A stretch of DNA of 64,000 bases from Luteimicrobium xylanilyticum (GTDB lineage Bacteria > Actinomycetota > Actinomycetes > Actinomycetales > Cellulomonadaceae). The notes beneath the pieces are model-generated. The model saw only the letters and a program-made list of their open reading frames with translations. It did not search any database and was not told the DNA's origin. Positions 25,487 to 34,720 of the stretch are shown here, in pieces (the first letter of the stretch is position 1; every line of letters begins with the position of its first letter). The stretch spans positions 1,860,001-1,924,000 of the forward strand of contig NZ_CP045529.1 in assembly GCF_009429125.1 (NCBI RefSeq), given 5' to 3'. Both the position numbers and the translations under genes were made by a program.

Positions 25487-27174
25487 CGGCTGGACCCGAC
25501 GACGCCGTGTCCGAGACGGCGGGGCCGAGCGCGGTCTCGCCTCTCTCGGTCCGCCGCGTCATGGGCATCGAGACCGAGTACGGCGTCCTGCAGCCCGGAC
25601 GCCCGTACGCGAACCCGATGCTCCTGTCCTCCCAGGTCGTCACGACCTACCGGGCGCTCGCGGCCGTCGGCGGCGGTCGTGGTGCCCGTTGGGACTACGA
25701 CGACGAGGACCCCCTGCACGACGCGCGGGGATTCCACCTGCGCCGGGCGTCGGCCCACCCGTCGCTGCTCACGGACGACCCGGACCGGCCGGTCGCGCCC
25801 GGACCGGTGTCGTCGAACGGCGGCGGAAGCTCGACGGAGGAGCTCGAGCGGCCCGAGGCCGAGGAGTACGACGACCCGAGCGCGGCGAACGTCATCCTCA
25901 CCAACGGTGCCCGGCTGTACGTCGACCACGCGCACCCGGAGTACTCGTCGCCGGAGGTGACGGGCCCGCGCGAGGCGGTCCGGTTCGACGTCGCGGGTGA
26001 GCGGGTCATGCTCGCCGCCGCGCGGGAGCTGGCGTCGTTCCCGGGCGGGCCGGTCGCGCTGTACAAGAACAACGTCGACGGCAAGGGCGCGAGCTACGGC
26101 TGCCACGAGAACTTCCTCGTGCGCCGCGACGTCCCGTTCGCCGAGCTGGCCCAGCTCCTCATGCCGTTCCTGGTGACGCGGCAGGTCTTCGCGGGTGCGG
26201 GCCGGGTCGGCCTCGGGCAGACGGGGGCCGACGCGGGCTTCCAGCTCGCCCAGCGCTCCGACTACATCGAGGCGGAGATCGGGCTCGAGACGACCCTGCG
26301 CCGTCCCATCGTCAACACGCGGGACGAGCCCCACGCGGACCGGCAGCGGTGGCGCCGGCTCCACCTCATCATCGGCGACGCCAACCTGCTCGAGGTCGCG
26401 ACGTACCTCAAGCTCGGGACGACCTCCCTCGTCCTGGGCCTGGTCGAACGACGCGAGGAGCTGCCCGCGGCACGCGCCAGGATCGCCGCGCTGCGCCTCG
26501 CGGACCCGGTCGGGGACGTCCAGCGGGTCAGCCACGACCCGTCGCTGACGGCCCGGCTCCGGCTCGCCGACGGCCGCGAGCTCACGGCGCTCGAGATCCA
26601 GCGGACGTACCTCGACGCCGTGCACGAGGCCGTGGACGCCTTCGCCGGGGCCGAGGGGCCCGACGACGAGACCCGGGCCGTCGTCGAGCGGTGGGGCCGT
26701 GTGCTGCACGGGCTCGAGCACGACCGCGCGAGCGTCGCCGGCCAGGTCGAGTGGGTCGCGAAGCTCCGCATCCTCGACGGGCTGCGGCGCCGCGACCGGC
26801 TCGACTGGGACCACCCCCGCCTCGCGGCGACCGACCTGCAGTGGTCCGACGTGCGCCCCGAGCGCGGGATCTACCACCGGCTCCTCGCGAAGGACGCGGT
26901 CGAGCGGGTCGTGACGGAGCAGGAGGTGGCGCGCGCCGTCCACCACCCGCCGGACGACACGCGCGCCTACTTCCGCGGCGAGGTCATGGCCCGTTACGGC
27001 GAGCACGTCTCGGCGGCGAGCTGGGACTCGATCATCTTCGACGTCCCCGGCGCGCCGTCGCTGCAGCGGGTGCCCATGCCCGACCCCGAGCGCGGGACCC
27101 GGCGGCACCTCGGTGACCTCCTCGAGCGCAGCGCCGACGCGTCTGCGCTGCTCGCGGGCCTGTCGGGGACGTGA
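25483..27174 (+). CDS. dop: Pup deamidase/depupylase Dop
   Basis: Dop converts the C-terminal Gln of Pup to Glu and also removes Pup from substrates; it is a glutamine-synthetase-like ATP enzyme. Features include [18 protein letters not shown] (nucleotide-binding Glu), a long Dop-loop region rich in Ser and Glu (about residues 70-140), [21 protein letters not shown] and [16 protein letters not shown] 25483 overlaps the mpa stop (GTGA), indicating coupling. It gives 563 residues, longer than the roughly 505 usual, so GTG 25507 or ATG 25561 remain possible starts. pup follows after 109 bases. Confidence 0.94.
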   Translation: MTAGPDDAVSETAGPSAVSPLSVRRVMGIETEYGVLQPGRPYANPMLLSSQVVTTYRALAAVGGGRGARWDYDDEDPLHDARGFHLRRASAHPSLLTDDPDRPVAPGPVSSNGGGSSTEELERPEAEEYDDPSAANVILTNGARLYVDHAHPEYSSPEVTGPREAVRFDVAGERVMLAAARELASFPGGPVALYKNNVDGKGASYGCHENFLVRRDVPFAELAQLLMPFLVTRQVFAGAGRVGLGQTGADAGFQLAQRSDYIEAEIGLETTLRRPIVNTRDEPHADRQRWRRLHLIIGDANLLEVATYLKLGTTSLVLGLVERREELPAARARIAALRLADPVGDVQRVSHDPSLTARLRLADGRELTALEIQRTYLDAVHEAVDAFAGAEGPDDETRAVVERWGRVLHGLEHDRASVAGQVEWVAKLRILDGLRRRDRLDWDHPRLAATDLQWSDVRPERGIYHRLLAKDAVERVVTEQEVARAVHHPPDDTRAYFRGEVMARYGEHVSAASWDSIIFDVPGAPSLQRVPMPDPERGTRRHLGDLLERSADASALLAGLSGT

Positions 27175-27214
27175 GGGACGGCGTGGACAGCCCGGCCCGA
27201 CCTCTTCGCACGGC

Positions 27215-27220
27215 CTAGGC
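27215..27220 (+). promoter_or_regulatory. Possible -10 hexamer TAGGCT ahead of pup
   Basis: TAGGCT lies in the 109-base gap between dop and pup, about 64 bases before the pup start. The same hexamer precedes pyk, PAC2 and the site-2 protease gene. Here a ribosome binding site is also present, so a leadered mRNA is likely. The -35 region is not clear. Confidence 0.35.
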
Positions 27221-27283
27221 TGGGGACGGAACGGATCACCGGGACCGCAGGCCCGAGGACCGACGAGCACGAAGGAGACGACG

Positions 27284-27481
27284 ATGGCAGGTCGCGAGCA
27301 CCAGCAGCACGTCCGCCGCGAGGACGACGTCCCGGACGACGACGCCACCCCCACCCCGCCGGCCGCAGCGCCGCAGGGTCAGGACGCGGACGTCGACGCG
27401 CTCCTCGACGACATCGACGACGTCCTCGAGTCGAACGCCGAGCAGTTCGTCCGCGGCTTCGTCCAGAAGGGCGGGCAGTAG
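27284..27481 (+). CDS. pup: Prokaryotic ubiquitin-like protein Pup
   Basis: Pup is attached through its C-terminal residue to lysines of target proteins, marking them for the proteasome. The 65-residue product is highly acidic and low in hydrophobics. The C-terminal half holds the Mpa-binding helix ([21 protein letters not shown]), then FVQKGGQ. The last residue is Gln, so Dop must deamidate it to Glu before PafA can use it. ATG 27284 has AAGGAG 7 bases upstream. prcB begins 7 bases after the stop, so pup, prcB and prcA are likely co-transcribed. Confidence 0.97.
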   Translation: MAGREHQQHVRREDDVPDDDATPTPPAAAPQGQDADVDALLDDIDDVLESNAEQFVRGFVQKGGQ

Positions 27482-27488
27482 GACGCCC

Positions 27489-28421
27489 ATGACACCCGAG
27501 GCTGACGCGAGGCTCCCTCGCGCGTTCACGACACCCGGCTCGGCGTCGTTCGTCGAGTTCCTTGCCGCGCACGACCCCGGCCTGCTCCCCGCGGGACGGG
27601 TGCTGCCGGCCGGCGACGCGCCCGCGGCGCCGCACGGCACGACGATCGTCGCCGTGACCTACGACGGCGGCGTCGTCATGGCCGGCGACCGCCGCGCCAC
27701 CGCCGGCGCCATGATCGCGAGCCGCGAGATCGAGAAGGTCTTCCCGGCGGACGAGTACGCGGCGGTCGGCATCGCCGGAAGCGCCGGCCTCGCGCTCGAG
27801 CTCGTGCGGCTGTACCAGCTCGAGCTCGAGCACTACGAGAAGATCGAGGGCTCGCTGCTCTCGCTCGACGGCAAGGCCAACCGGCTGTCGACGATGATCC
27901 GTTCCAACCTGGGGCTCGCGATGCAGGGCCTCGCGGTCGTCCCGCTGTTCGCGGGCTACGACCTCGACCGCGACGCGGGTCGGATCTTCTCCTACGACGT
28001 CACCGGCGGGCGCTACGAGGAGCACGACCACCACAGCGTCGGCTCGGGCTCGGTGTTCGCGCGCGGCGCCCTGAAGAAGCTGTGGCGCCCGGGCCTGGAC
28101 GCCGCGGGTGCCGTGCACGTCGCGGTCGAAGCGTTGTACGACGCCGCCGACGACGACTCCGCGACCGGCGGCCCGGACCCGGTGCGCCGGATCTGGCCCG
28201 TCGTGGCGACCGTCGACGCCGAGGGGTACCGGCGGGTCGGGGACGACGAGCTCGCGGCGCTCGCGGCCGAGATCGTCGCTGAGCGGACCGCGGCCAACGA
28301 CGCACGCCGCGGCGTGCGCCGGACGAGCGCGTCCAACCCGTCCGACGAGCCGCGCCCGGTGCCGCCCGAGGAGCTCACCGAGCGCACCCGCGGTGCCGAC
28401 AGCGAGGGAGACACCCCGTGA
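27489..28421 (+). CDS. prcB: 20S proteasome beta subunit
   Basis: PrcB forms the catalytic rings of the 20S core. The 310-residue precursor has a 50-residue propeptide that is cut before Thr51 in [21 protein letters not shown], exposing the catalytic threonine. The catalytic Asp (in DRRAT) and Lys (in IEKVF) are in place. The C-terminal extension beyond about residue 270 is polar and low in complexity, a common feature in this order. The stop overlaps the prcA start as GTGA, consistent with equal expression of both subunits. Confidence 0.96.
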   Translation: MTPEADARLPRAFTTPGSASFVEFLAAHDPGLLPAGRVLPAGDAPAAPHGTTIVAVTYDGGVVMAGDRRATAGAMIASREIEKVFPADEYAAVGIAGSAGLALELVRLYQLELEHYEKIEGSLLSLDGKANRLSTMIRSNLGLAMQGLAVVPLFAGYDLDRDAGRIFSYDVTGGRYEEHDHHSVGSGSVFARGALKKLWRPGLDAAGAVHVAVEALYDAADDDSATGGPDPVRRIWPVVATVDAEGYRRVGDDELAALAAEIVAERTAANDARRGVRRTSASNPSDEPRPVPPEELTERTRGADSEGDTP

Positions 28422-29128
28422 GCATGCCGTTCTACGTCTCGCCTGAGCAGCTCATGAAGGACCGGGCGGACTACGCACGCAAGGGCATCGCCCGAGGTCG
28501 CTCCGTCGTCGTGCTGCAGTACGACGAGGGGATCGCGTTCGCGACGCAGAACCCGTCGCGCGCGCTGCACAAGATCTCGGAGATCTACGACCGGATCGCG
28601 TTCGCGGCGGTCGGCAAGTACAACGAGTTCGAGAACCTGCGGGTCGCGGGCGTGCGCTACGCGGACCTGCGCGGGTACTCCTACGATCGCTCGGACGTCA
28701 CGGCGCGCGGGCTCGCGAACGCGTACGCGCAGACGCTCGGCACGGTGTTCACCACGGAGTCGAAGCCGCTCGAGGTCGAGCTCGTGGTCGCCGAGGTCGC
28801 CGACACGCCCGCGGGCGACCAGATCTACCGGCTGTCGTACGACGGGTCGGTCGCCGACGAGCACGGCGTGGTCGCGATGGGCGGGCAGGCCGAGGAGCTC
28901 GGGGCGCGCCTGCGCGAGGAGTGGCACGAGAGCATGACGCTGCCGCAGGTCCTCGCGCTCGCGACCCGCGCGCTCGCGACGAGCGGCGAGGGCACGGGCG
29001 AGGGCGCCGAGCCGCAGCAGGTTCCCGCCGCCCAGCTCGAGGCCGCGGTGCTCGAGCGGACGGCCCGCCGGCGCGCGTTCCGGCGCCTCACGACGCCCGC
29101 CCTCGACCAGCTTCTCGCGCAGCGCTAG
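28418..29128 (+). CDS. prcA: 20S proteasome alpha subunit
   Basis: PrcA forms the outer, gating rings of the 20S core that receive Mpa. The 236-residue protein starts [29 protein letters not shown], the typical alpha-subunit N-terminal gate and helix, and keeps the family core ([31 protein letters not shown]). The C-terminus is Gly/Glu-rich, then basic. GTG 28418 overlaps the prcB stop; ATG 28424 two codons later is an alternative. GAGGGAG just upstream serves either start. pafA follows after 35 bases. Confidence 0.96.
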   Translation: MSMPFYVSPEQLMKDRADYARKGIARGRSVVVLQYDEGIAFATQNPSRALHKISEIYDRIAFAAVGKYNEFENLRVAGVRYADLRGYSYDRSDVTARGLANAYAQTLGTVFTTESKPLEVELVVAEVADTPAGDQIYRLSYDGSVADEHGVVAMGGQAEELGARLREEWHESMTLPQVLALATRALATSGEGTGEGAEPQQVPAAQLEAAVLERTARRRAFRRLTTPALDQLLAQR

Positions 29129-29163
29129 GTCGCGAGCAGGCCTCGGGAAGACAGGAGACCCCC

Positions 29164-30525
29164 ATGGACCGACGCATCTTCGGGCTCGAGACCGAGTACG
29201 GCGTGACGTGCGCCGCCGAGGACGGTCGCGGCCTGTCCGCGGACGAGATCGCGCGCTACCTGTTCCGCAAGGTCGTGGCGTGGGGACGGTCGTCGAACGT
29301 CTTCCTGCGCAACGGCTCGCGGCTGTACCTCGACGTCGGCTCGCACCCGGAGTACGCGACGGCGGAGTGCGACGACGTGCGCCAGCTCGTCGCCTACGAC
29401 CGGGGCGGCGAGCGGATCCTCGAGGGGCTCGTCGCGGACGCGCAGCAGCGGCTCGAGCACGAGGGCCTCGCGGGCCGGATCCACCTGTTCAAGAACAACA
29501 CCGACTCGGCCGGGAACTCGTACGGCTGCCACGAGAACTACCTGGTGCGCCGGCAGGGCGACTTCGCGCGCCTGTCCGACGTGCTGGTCCCGTTCCTCAT
29601 CACGCGCCAGATCCTCACGGGGGCCGGCAAGGTGCTGGCCACGCCCCGCGGCGCCACGTACACCCTGTCGCAGCGCGCGGACCACATCTGGGAGGCCGTC
29701 TCGAGCGCGACCACCCGGTCCCGTCCGATCATCAACACGCGTGACGAGCCCCACGCGGACGCCGAGAGCTACCGGCGCCTGCACGTCATCGTGGGCGACT
29801 CCTCGATGGCCGAGCCGACCACGGTCCTCAAGGTCGGCGCGACGGATCTCGTGCTGCGGCTCGTCGAGGCCGGCGTCCCGATGCGCGACCTCGGGCTCGA
29901 GAACCCGATCCGCGCGATCCGGGACATCTCGCACGACGTCACGGCCAAGGTGCCGGTCCAGCTCGCGAACGGCCGGACCGCGACCGCGATCGAGCTGCAG
30001 TCGGAGTACCTGCAGCGCGTCAAGGACCACGTCGACGCGCACGTGGAGCCGACGCCCATCATCAAGCAGGTCTTCGACCTGTGGGAGCGCGGCCTGCGCG
30101 CGCTCGAGTCGGGCGACCTGTCGCTCGTGGACCGCGAGCTCGACTGGGTGATCAAGCTCAAGCTGATCCAGCGCTACCAGGCCAAGCACGACCTGGCGCT
30201 CACCGACCCCCGGATCGCGCGCCTCGACCTCGCCTACCACGACATCTCACGGACCGAGGGCCTGTACAACCTCATGGCCCAGCGAGGGCTCGTCGAGCGC
30301 GTGGTCACGGACCTGGAGGTCTTCGAGTCGACCGCGGTCCCGCCGCAGACGACGCGCGCGAAGCTGCGCGGCGACTTCGTGCGCGCCGCGCAGGAGGCAC
30401 GGCGGGACTACACGGTCGACTGGGTGCACCTCAAGCTCAACGACCAGGCGCAGCGCACGGTGCTCTGCAAGGACCCGTTCCGCAACGTCGACGACCGCGT
30501 CGAGCGGCTCATCGAGTCGATGTGA
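29164..30525 (+). CDS. pafA: Pup-protein ligase PafA
   Basis: PafA uses ATP to form an isopeptide bond between deamidated Pup and a substrate lysine. The 453-residue protein is homologous to Dop and glutamine synthetase: [18 protein letters not shown] at the N-terminus holds the nucleotide/metal Glu, [22 protein letters not shown] and [13 protein letters not shown] line the active site, and the C-terminal Pup-binding part ends near [15 protein letters not shown]. It lacks the long Dop-loop, which distinguishes ligase from depupylase. ATG 29164 has AGGAGA 6 bases upstream. Confidence 0.96.
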   Translation: MDRRIFGLETEYGVTCAAEDGRGLSADEIARYLFRKVVAWGRSSNVFLRNGSRLYLDVGSHPEYATAECDDVRQLVAYDRGGERILEGLVADAQQRLEHEGLAGRIHLFKNNTDSAGNSYGCHENYLVRRQGDFARLSDVLVPFLITRQILTGAGKVLATPRGATYTLSQRADHIWEAVSSATTRSRPIINTRDEPHADAESYRRLHVIVGDSSMAEPTTVLKVGATDLVLRLVEAGVPMRDLGLENPIRAIRDISHDVTAKVPVQLANGRTATAIELQSEYLQRVKDHVDAHVEPTPIIKQVFDLWERGLRALESGDLSLVDRELDWVIKLKLIQRYQAKHDLALTDPRIARLDLAYHDISRTEGLYNLMAQRGLVERVVTDLEVFESTAVPPQTTRAKLRGDFVRAAQEARRDYTVDWVHLKLNDQAQRTVLCKDPFRNVDDRVERLIESM

Positions 30526-30591
30526 CGGTCGCGCGGCGCCGACGGGGCTCGCGGCGCCCGCGGGGCTCAGGTGGCACGCGGGTGGCCCGGC

Positions 30592-30597
30592 TACCCT
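30592..30597 (+). promoter_or_regulatory. -10 hexamer TACCCT for the FKBP lipoprotein gene
   Basis: TACCCT ends 7 bases before GTG 30605 with no ribosome binding site, indicating leaderless expression separate from pafA, whose stop is 79 bases upstream. Confidence 0.5.
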
Positions 30598-30604
30598 GTG
30601 GCCC

Positions 30605-31639
30605 GTGACCCCCACCTCCACCCGACGCTCAGCCCTGCCCCGACGACGGCGCCCCGACGCTCGCGGCCAGCGCCGCGGCCGGGCGGTCGCGGCGCTGGTC
30701 CTCGTGGCCGGTCTCGTGGGTACGGTCGCCGCGTGCGGCGAGGAGGACCCGCAGGACCAGACCACCGTGACGGGGGCGACGCAGGCCGACGTCCAGGTCA
30801 CGGGCAGCGCGTGGTCGCCCCCTGCTTTCGGGTACGACACCCCGCTGACCGTCACCCAGCAGCGCCTGGAGACGGTCTGGGAGGGTGTCGGCCCGAAGGT
30901 CGAGGACGGCGACGTCGTCGTGCTCGACACGTACGCCGAGGACGGGCGCACGCGCAAGGTCGTCGCCAACAGTTTCGCGGGGGAGCCGCGGGCCGTGCGG
31001 GTCGACGAGAAGACGCTCGGCACGGCGCTTTACCGCATGGTCGTGGGCCGGACGTCCGGCAGCCGGGTGCTCGACGTCGCCGAGTCGAAGGGCGTGCCGC
31101 TCGTGACGACCGTCGACGTCCTGGCGGGCCGGGCGGTCGGCGAGACCGTGGCGCAGAGCAAGGGCGAGCCGGTCGTGACACGGGCCGACGACGGCGCCCC
31201 GAGCGTGAAGATCCCGAAGGGTACGAAGGCGCCGAGCGAGCTCGCCGTGCTGCCGCTCGTCCGGGGGACAGGGCCGCAGGTCCAGGCGGGCCAGCTCGTC
31301 ACCGTCCAGTACACGGGTGTCACGTGGGCGGACGGCAAGGTCTTCGACACGACGTGGGGGAGCAAGAAGCTGCCCCTGACCTTCCGGCTGGGCGTCGGGG
31401 AGGTGATCGAGGGCTGGGACCAGGGGCTGCTCGAGCTGCCGGTCGGGTCCCAGGTGATGCTCGTGGTGCCGCCCGACCTCGCGTACCAGGGCACGTCGTC
31501 GAAGCTCGCGGACCAGACCCTCGTGTTCGTGGTCGATATCCTGGACGCGCACACGCCGGGCACCGGACCTCAGGTCGGGACGAAGGCGAAGGCGGCCGAG
31601 GCCACCCCGTCCGCCACGTCGCCGAAGTCCGGCGAGTAG
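30605..31639 (+). CDS. FKBP-type peptidyl-prolyl isomerase, lipoprotein
   Basis: This is a 344-residue exported prolyl isomerase. The signal peptide ends in the lipobox VGTVAAC (Cys near residue 44), so Lgt, also encoded in this window, should lipidate it. The C-terminal domain (about 225-320) is a full FKBP fold: [42 protein letters not shown], then [10 protein letters not shown]. The preceding 150 residues look like a degenerate second FKBP-type domain lacking the VFDxSW-like core. Downstream of pafA is a common place for this gene in related genomes. It folds proteins outside the membrane. Confidence 0.9.
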   Translation: MTPTSTRRSALPRRRRPDARGQRRGRAVAALVLVAGLVGTVAACGEEDPQDQTTVTGATQADVQVTGSAWSPPAFGYDTPLTVTQQRLETVWEGVGPKVEDGDVVVLDTYAEDGRTRKVVANSFAGEPRAVRVDEKTLGTALYRMVVGRTSGSRVLDVAESKGVPLVTTVDVLAGRAVGETVAQSKGEPVVTRADDGAPSVKIPKGTKAPSELAVLPLVRGTGPQVQAGQLVTVQYTGVTWADGKVFDTTWGSKKLPLTFRLGVGEVIEGWDQGLLELPVGSQVMLVVPPDLAYQGTSSKLADQTLVFVVDILDAHTPGTGPQVGTKAKAAEATPSATSPKSGE

Positions 31640-31679
31640 CCACCTCCCGGCCCGCCGGGACGACCCCGAAGGAGCCCTC

Positions 31680-32450
31680 GTGCCCGTCGCCGTCCGCGTG
31701 ATCCCGTGCCTCGACGTCGACGCGGGGAGGGTCGTGAAGGGCGTGAACTTCGAGAACCTGCGTGACGCCGGCGACCCGGTCGAGCTGGCCGCGCGGTACG
31801 ACGCGCAGGGCGCCGACGAGGTGACGTTCCTCGACGTGTCGGCGTCGTCGGGGGGCCGCGAGACGACGTACGAGGTGGTCCGCCGGGCGGCGGACCAGGT
31901 GTTCGTCCCGCTCACGGTCGGGGGCGGCGTGCGGACCGTCGAGGACGTCGACACGCTGCTCCGCGCGGGCGCCGACAAGGTCGGTGTGAACACGGCGGCG
32001 ATCGCACGCCCCGAGCTGATCGCCGAGATCGCGGGCAGGTTCGGCAACCAGGTGCTCGTGCTGTCGGTCGACGCGCGCCGCGTCCAGGGCGACGTGAGCA
32101 CGCCGAGCGGCTACGAGGTGACGACGCACGGCGGGCGCCGTGGCACCGGCATCGACGCGGTCGAGTGGGCCGCGCGGGCCGCCGAGCTCGGCGCGGGCGA
32201 GGTGCTGCTCAACTCGATGGACGCCGACGGCACCTACGAGGGGTTCGACCTCGAGATGCTGCGCGCGGTGCGCGCGGCCGTCGGGGTCCCGCTGATCGCG
32301 AGCGGCGGGGCCTCCACGCCGCAGGACTTCGTCGCCGCGGCACGGGCGGGCGCGGACGCGCTGCTCGCCGCGAGCGTGTTCCACTTCGGACGGCTCACGG
32401 TTGCGGACGTGAAGGACGCGCTGCGCGAGGCGGGCGTCGAGGTCCGCTGA
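31680..32450 (+). CDS. hisF: Imidazole glycerol phosphate synthase, cyclase subunit HisF
   Basis: HisF uses ammonia from HisH to turn PRFAR into imidazole glycerol phosphate and AICAR in histidine biosynthesis. The 256-residue TIM barrel has catalytic D11-equivalent in [16 protein letters not shown] and D130-equivalent in [16 protein letters not shown]. The phosphate sites [10 protein letters not shown] and [11 protein letters not shown] are intact. GTG 31680 has AAGGAG 6 bases upstream. hisI, normally adjacent, is 3.9 kb further on, separated by four genes. Confidence 0.96.
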   Translation: MPVAVRVIPCLDVDAGRVVKGVNFENLRDAGDPVELAARYDAQGADEVTFLDVSASSGGRETTYEVVRRAADQVFVPLTVGGGVRTVEDVDTLLRAGADKVGVNTAAIARPELIAEIAGRFGNQVLVLSVDARRVQGDVSTPSGYEVTTHGGRRGTGIDAVEWAARAAELGAGEVLLNSMDADGTYEGFDLEMLRAVRAAVGVPLIASGGASTPQDFVAAARAGADALLAASVFHFGRLTVADVKDALREAGVEVR

Positions 32451-32457
32451 GCCGGCG

Positions 32458-33093
32458 TCACCGTGCCGGTCCTGGCCGGACGTCGTCGAGCGCCACGAGG
32501 TCCGGTGCGTCGCCCGTGACGGTCACGTGGGCGTGCCGCCCCCGCCCGAAGGCGTGCAGGACGAGCTCGCCGACCTCCCCGGTGACGACGACGGTCCCCG
32601 CGTCCCGACGTGGACGTGAGACCCGACGGCGTCCGACGCCGGGGGCGACGAGCAGCACCCCGGGTGCGGCGCGGCGGTAGGAGAGCCGGCCGGCGACCCC
32701 GAGCTGGCGCCACAGGCTCGCCACCAGGTCGTCGTCGAGCGGACGGGACGGGACGTCGCCCGCGCCGCGGCGGACGTCCTCGGCGTGCACGAAGAACTCG
32801 GTGACGTTCATGAGGTCCCCGGCCCACGCGTGCGGGGAGAGGCGTGGCGGCGGGGCGGCGACCCGGGCGACGAGACCGGCGTAGACCTCGGGGTCCTGCG
32901 CACGGTCGGCGAGGTCCCGGAAGGCGGGGGAGTTGATCCGTGGGGTGCGCTGGCGGGTCAGGACGTGCGCGGCGAGGTGGCGGGCCTCCCAGCCCTCGCA
33001 GAGCGTCGGGTCGTCCGGCGAGGCGGCGCCGAGCGCGGCGGCCAGGCCGGCGCGGAGGCGGGCGTGCCGCGGCGCGTCACCGGAATCGGGCAT
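32458..33093 (-). CDS. TIGR03085 family metal-binding protein (DinB/MDMPI-like)
   Basis: The 211-residue protein resembles the TIGR03085 group of the DinB/mycothiol-dependent maleylpyruvate isomerase superfamily: TLCEGWEARHLAAHVLTRQRTPR near the N-terminus (His ligand) and DLMNVTEFFVHAEDVRRG in the middle (two further His). Members bind a divalent metal and may use mycothiol; the reaction is unknown. ATG 33093 follows CAGGAT (complement of 33101-33106) by 7 bases, which favours it over an upstream in-frame start. It converges on hisF, 7 bases away, inside the gap that separates hisF from hisI. Confidence 0.82.
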   Translation of the reverse strand: MPDSGDAPRHARLRAGLAAALGAASPDDPTLCEGWEARHLAAHVLTRQRTPRINSPAFRDLADRAQDPEVYAGLVARVAAPPPRLSPHAWAGDLMNVTEFFVHAEDVRRGAGDVPSRPLDDDLVASLWRQLGVAGRLSYRRAAPGVLLVAPGVGRRRVSRPRRDAGTVVVTGEVGELVLHAFGRGRHAHVTVTGDAPDLVALDDVRPGPAR

Positions 33094-33155
33094 GTCACCC
33101 ATCCTGGCACGCGCCACGCCCGGCCGAGCGTCCGGATAAATACTGTGCCAAGCGA

Positions 33156-33161
33156 TATGCT
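33156..33161 (+). promoter_or_regulatory. -10 hexamer TATGCT for the integrase-like gene
   Basis: TATGCT ends 6 bases before GTG 33168. The 30 bases upstream are unusually AT-rich for this window, including ATAAATACTGT at 33136-33146. Confidence 0.55.
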
Positions 33162-33167
33162 CTCACC

Positions 33168-33788
33168 GTGACCCCACTGGACGCGCCCGCACCGACGACC
33201 GCAGCCCTGGACGGCCTGGCCGGCCGCTACCCGCGGCCGACGGTCGACCTCGCCGAGGCCGAGTGGGTCTGGCGCGACCTCGCGTCCCGCGCGTCGCGCG
33301 TCCCGGTGCGGGACGAGGAGGTCCGCCTCGCGGTGATCGCCGGTCTGGCGCGCTGCACGGGCGCGCGCTACGGCGACCTCCTGCGGGTCACCGTCGACGA
33401 CCTCGCGCTCGATCCACCCGGCGACGGCGTGGGCGGCGTCGTGCGGGTGCGGCACGGCAAGCACCGGACGGTACGCGACCACGTGCTCGACGCGGGCGCG
33501 GCCGCCGTCCTCGCCCGGTGGCTCGAGGTCCGCGAGGAGCTCTGCGCGGACCTCGAGGGATCCGTGCCCCGCGCGCTGCTGCTGACCGTGCACCACACGC
33601 ACGACAACGGCGTGACGGTCTCCAAGGGCCTGCCCATCACGGCGCAGGGGCTCGTGCTCTCCTGGCGTCGCTACGTGCACCGGACCGTAGCCGAGCAGGG
33701 TGCCCGACGCCGCCCGCTCCCGACCCGGTTCGAGCAGGTCCGGCGGGCGTGGGTCGTGGCGCGCGACGAGCCCGACGGCGGCCACTAG
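33168..33788 (+). CDS. Tyrosine-recombinase-fold protein lacking the nucleophile
   Basis: The 206-residue protein resembles the catalytic domain of tyrosine recombinases. GLARCTGARYGDLLRVTVDDL matches the first Arg box, VRHGKHRTVRDHVLDAGAAAVLARWL matches the beta-hairpin Lys region, and GLPITAQGLVLSWRRYVHRT matches the helix before the second box. The expected HxxR box is replaced by TRFEQVRRAWV and the protein ends about 15 residues later, so the second His and the catalytic Tyr are absent. It also lacks the N-terminal core-binding domain. It may bind DNA without cutting it, or be a relic. The assignment is by pattern only. Confidence 0.55.
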   Translation: MTPLDAPAPTTAALDGLAGRYPRPTVDLAEAEWVWRDLASRASRVPVRDEEVRLAVIAGLARCTGARYGDLLRVTVDDLALDPPGDGVGGVVRVRHGKHRTVRDHVLDAGAAAVLARWLEVREELCADLEGSVPRALLLTVHHTHDNGVTVSKGLPITAQGLVLSWRRYVHRTVAEQGARRRPLPTRFEQVRRAWVVARDEPDGGH

Positions 33789-33829
33789 CCTGGGTGCCAG
33801 CCGAGAGTCGGGCGACGGAGAGGTGGCGG

Positions 33830-34720
33830 ATGACGACCGAGTCGGCGGGGGCCGGAGCCACGGCCGGGCCGCGCGAGGAGATCGTGACGGACCCGCAGGG
33901 CGTCGACGTGCACGTCTACGTGTGGGACCAGGCCGCACCGCGCGCCGTCGTCCACGTGTCGCACGGCGTCGGCGAGCACGCCGGCCGGTACGCGCACGTG
34001 GCGCGCGCGCTGCACGACGCAGGCTATGCCGTCGTCGCCGACGACCACCGCGGGCACGGCGCCACGGGCACCGGGCACCTCGGGCTGGGCGAGCTCGGGA
34101 AGGGGGCCCACCGCGCGGTGTTCGACGCGGTCGAGGCGGTCGCGCGACAGGCCCGGGCGTGGTTCGCGCCGGCACCCTTCGTGATGCTCGGCCACTCCTG
34201 GGGCTCCCTGGTGGCCCAGAAGCTCCTCGCGCGCGCCCCCGAGCTGTTCGACGGGCTCGTGCTGTCCGGGACGTCGTACGCGCTGCCGGGCGTGATCAAC
34301 GGCGGCGACCTCGGCAAACGGTTCCGGGTCGAGGGCGGTACGGGCTTCGAGTGGCTGAGCCGCGACCCGGCGGTGGGCGCCGCGTTCGCCGCGGACCCGC
34401 TCACCTTCGACGTCAACACCCACAGCCCGTACACGTGGTACCAGGCGCTGCAGCTCCTCGGGAGGCCGCCGCGCCACCTGCGTCGCGACGTCTCCGTCCT
34501 CATCCAGGGCGGGGCCGAGGACACTCTCGGCGGGACGCGCGGCATGAGGCTGCTCGCCGACGCCTACCGCAACCGCAGCGGCCTGACCGACGTGTCGCTC
34601 ATGGTCTACCCCGGCGCCCGGCACGAGATCTACAACGAGACGAACAAGGACGAGGTCCTCGGGGACCTCGTCGCGTGGCTGGACGCGCGGTTCGGGACGG
34701 CACGAGGCGATCGGCCGTGA
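33830..34720 (+). CDS. Alpha/beta hydrolase (monoacylglycerol lipase/S33-like)
   Basis: This 296-residue enzyme has the alpha/beta hydrolase triad: nucleophile Ser in VMLGHSWGSLVAQ, acid Asp in LIQGGAEDTLGG and His in YPGARHEIYNE. HVSHGVGEHAGRYAHVARAL forms the oxyanion region and is typical of the serine aminopeptidase S33/monoacylglycerol lipase group. The substrate is likely an ester with a hydrophobic acyl chain, by family only. ATG 33830 has GGAGAGG upstream. Its stop overlaps the start of the carboxylesterase gene as GTGA, so the two hydrolases are translationally coupled. Confidence 0.88.
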   Translation: MTTESAGAGATAGPREEIVTDPQGVDVHVYVWDQAAPRAVVHVSHGVGEHAGRYAHVARALHDAGYAVVADDHRGHGATGTGHLGLGELGKGAHRAVFDAVEAVARQARAWFAPAPFVMLGHSWGSLVAQKLLARAPELFDGLVLSGTSYALPGVINGGDLGKRFRVEGGTGFEWLSRDPAVGAAFAADPLTFDVNTHSPYTWYQALQLLGRPPRHLRRDVSVLIQGGAEDTLGGTRGMRLLADAYRNRSGLTDVSLMVYPGARHEIYNETNKDEVLGDLVAWLDARFGTARGDRP

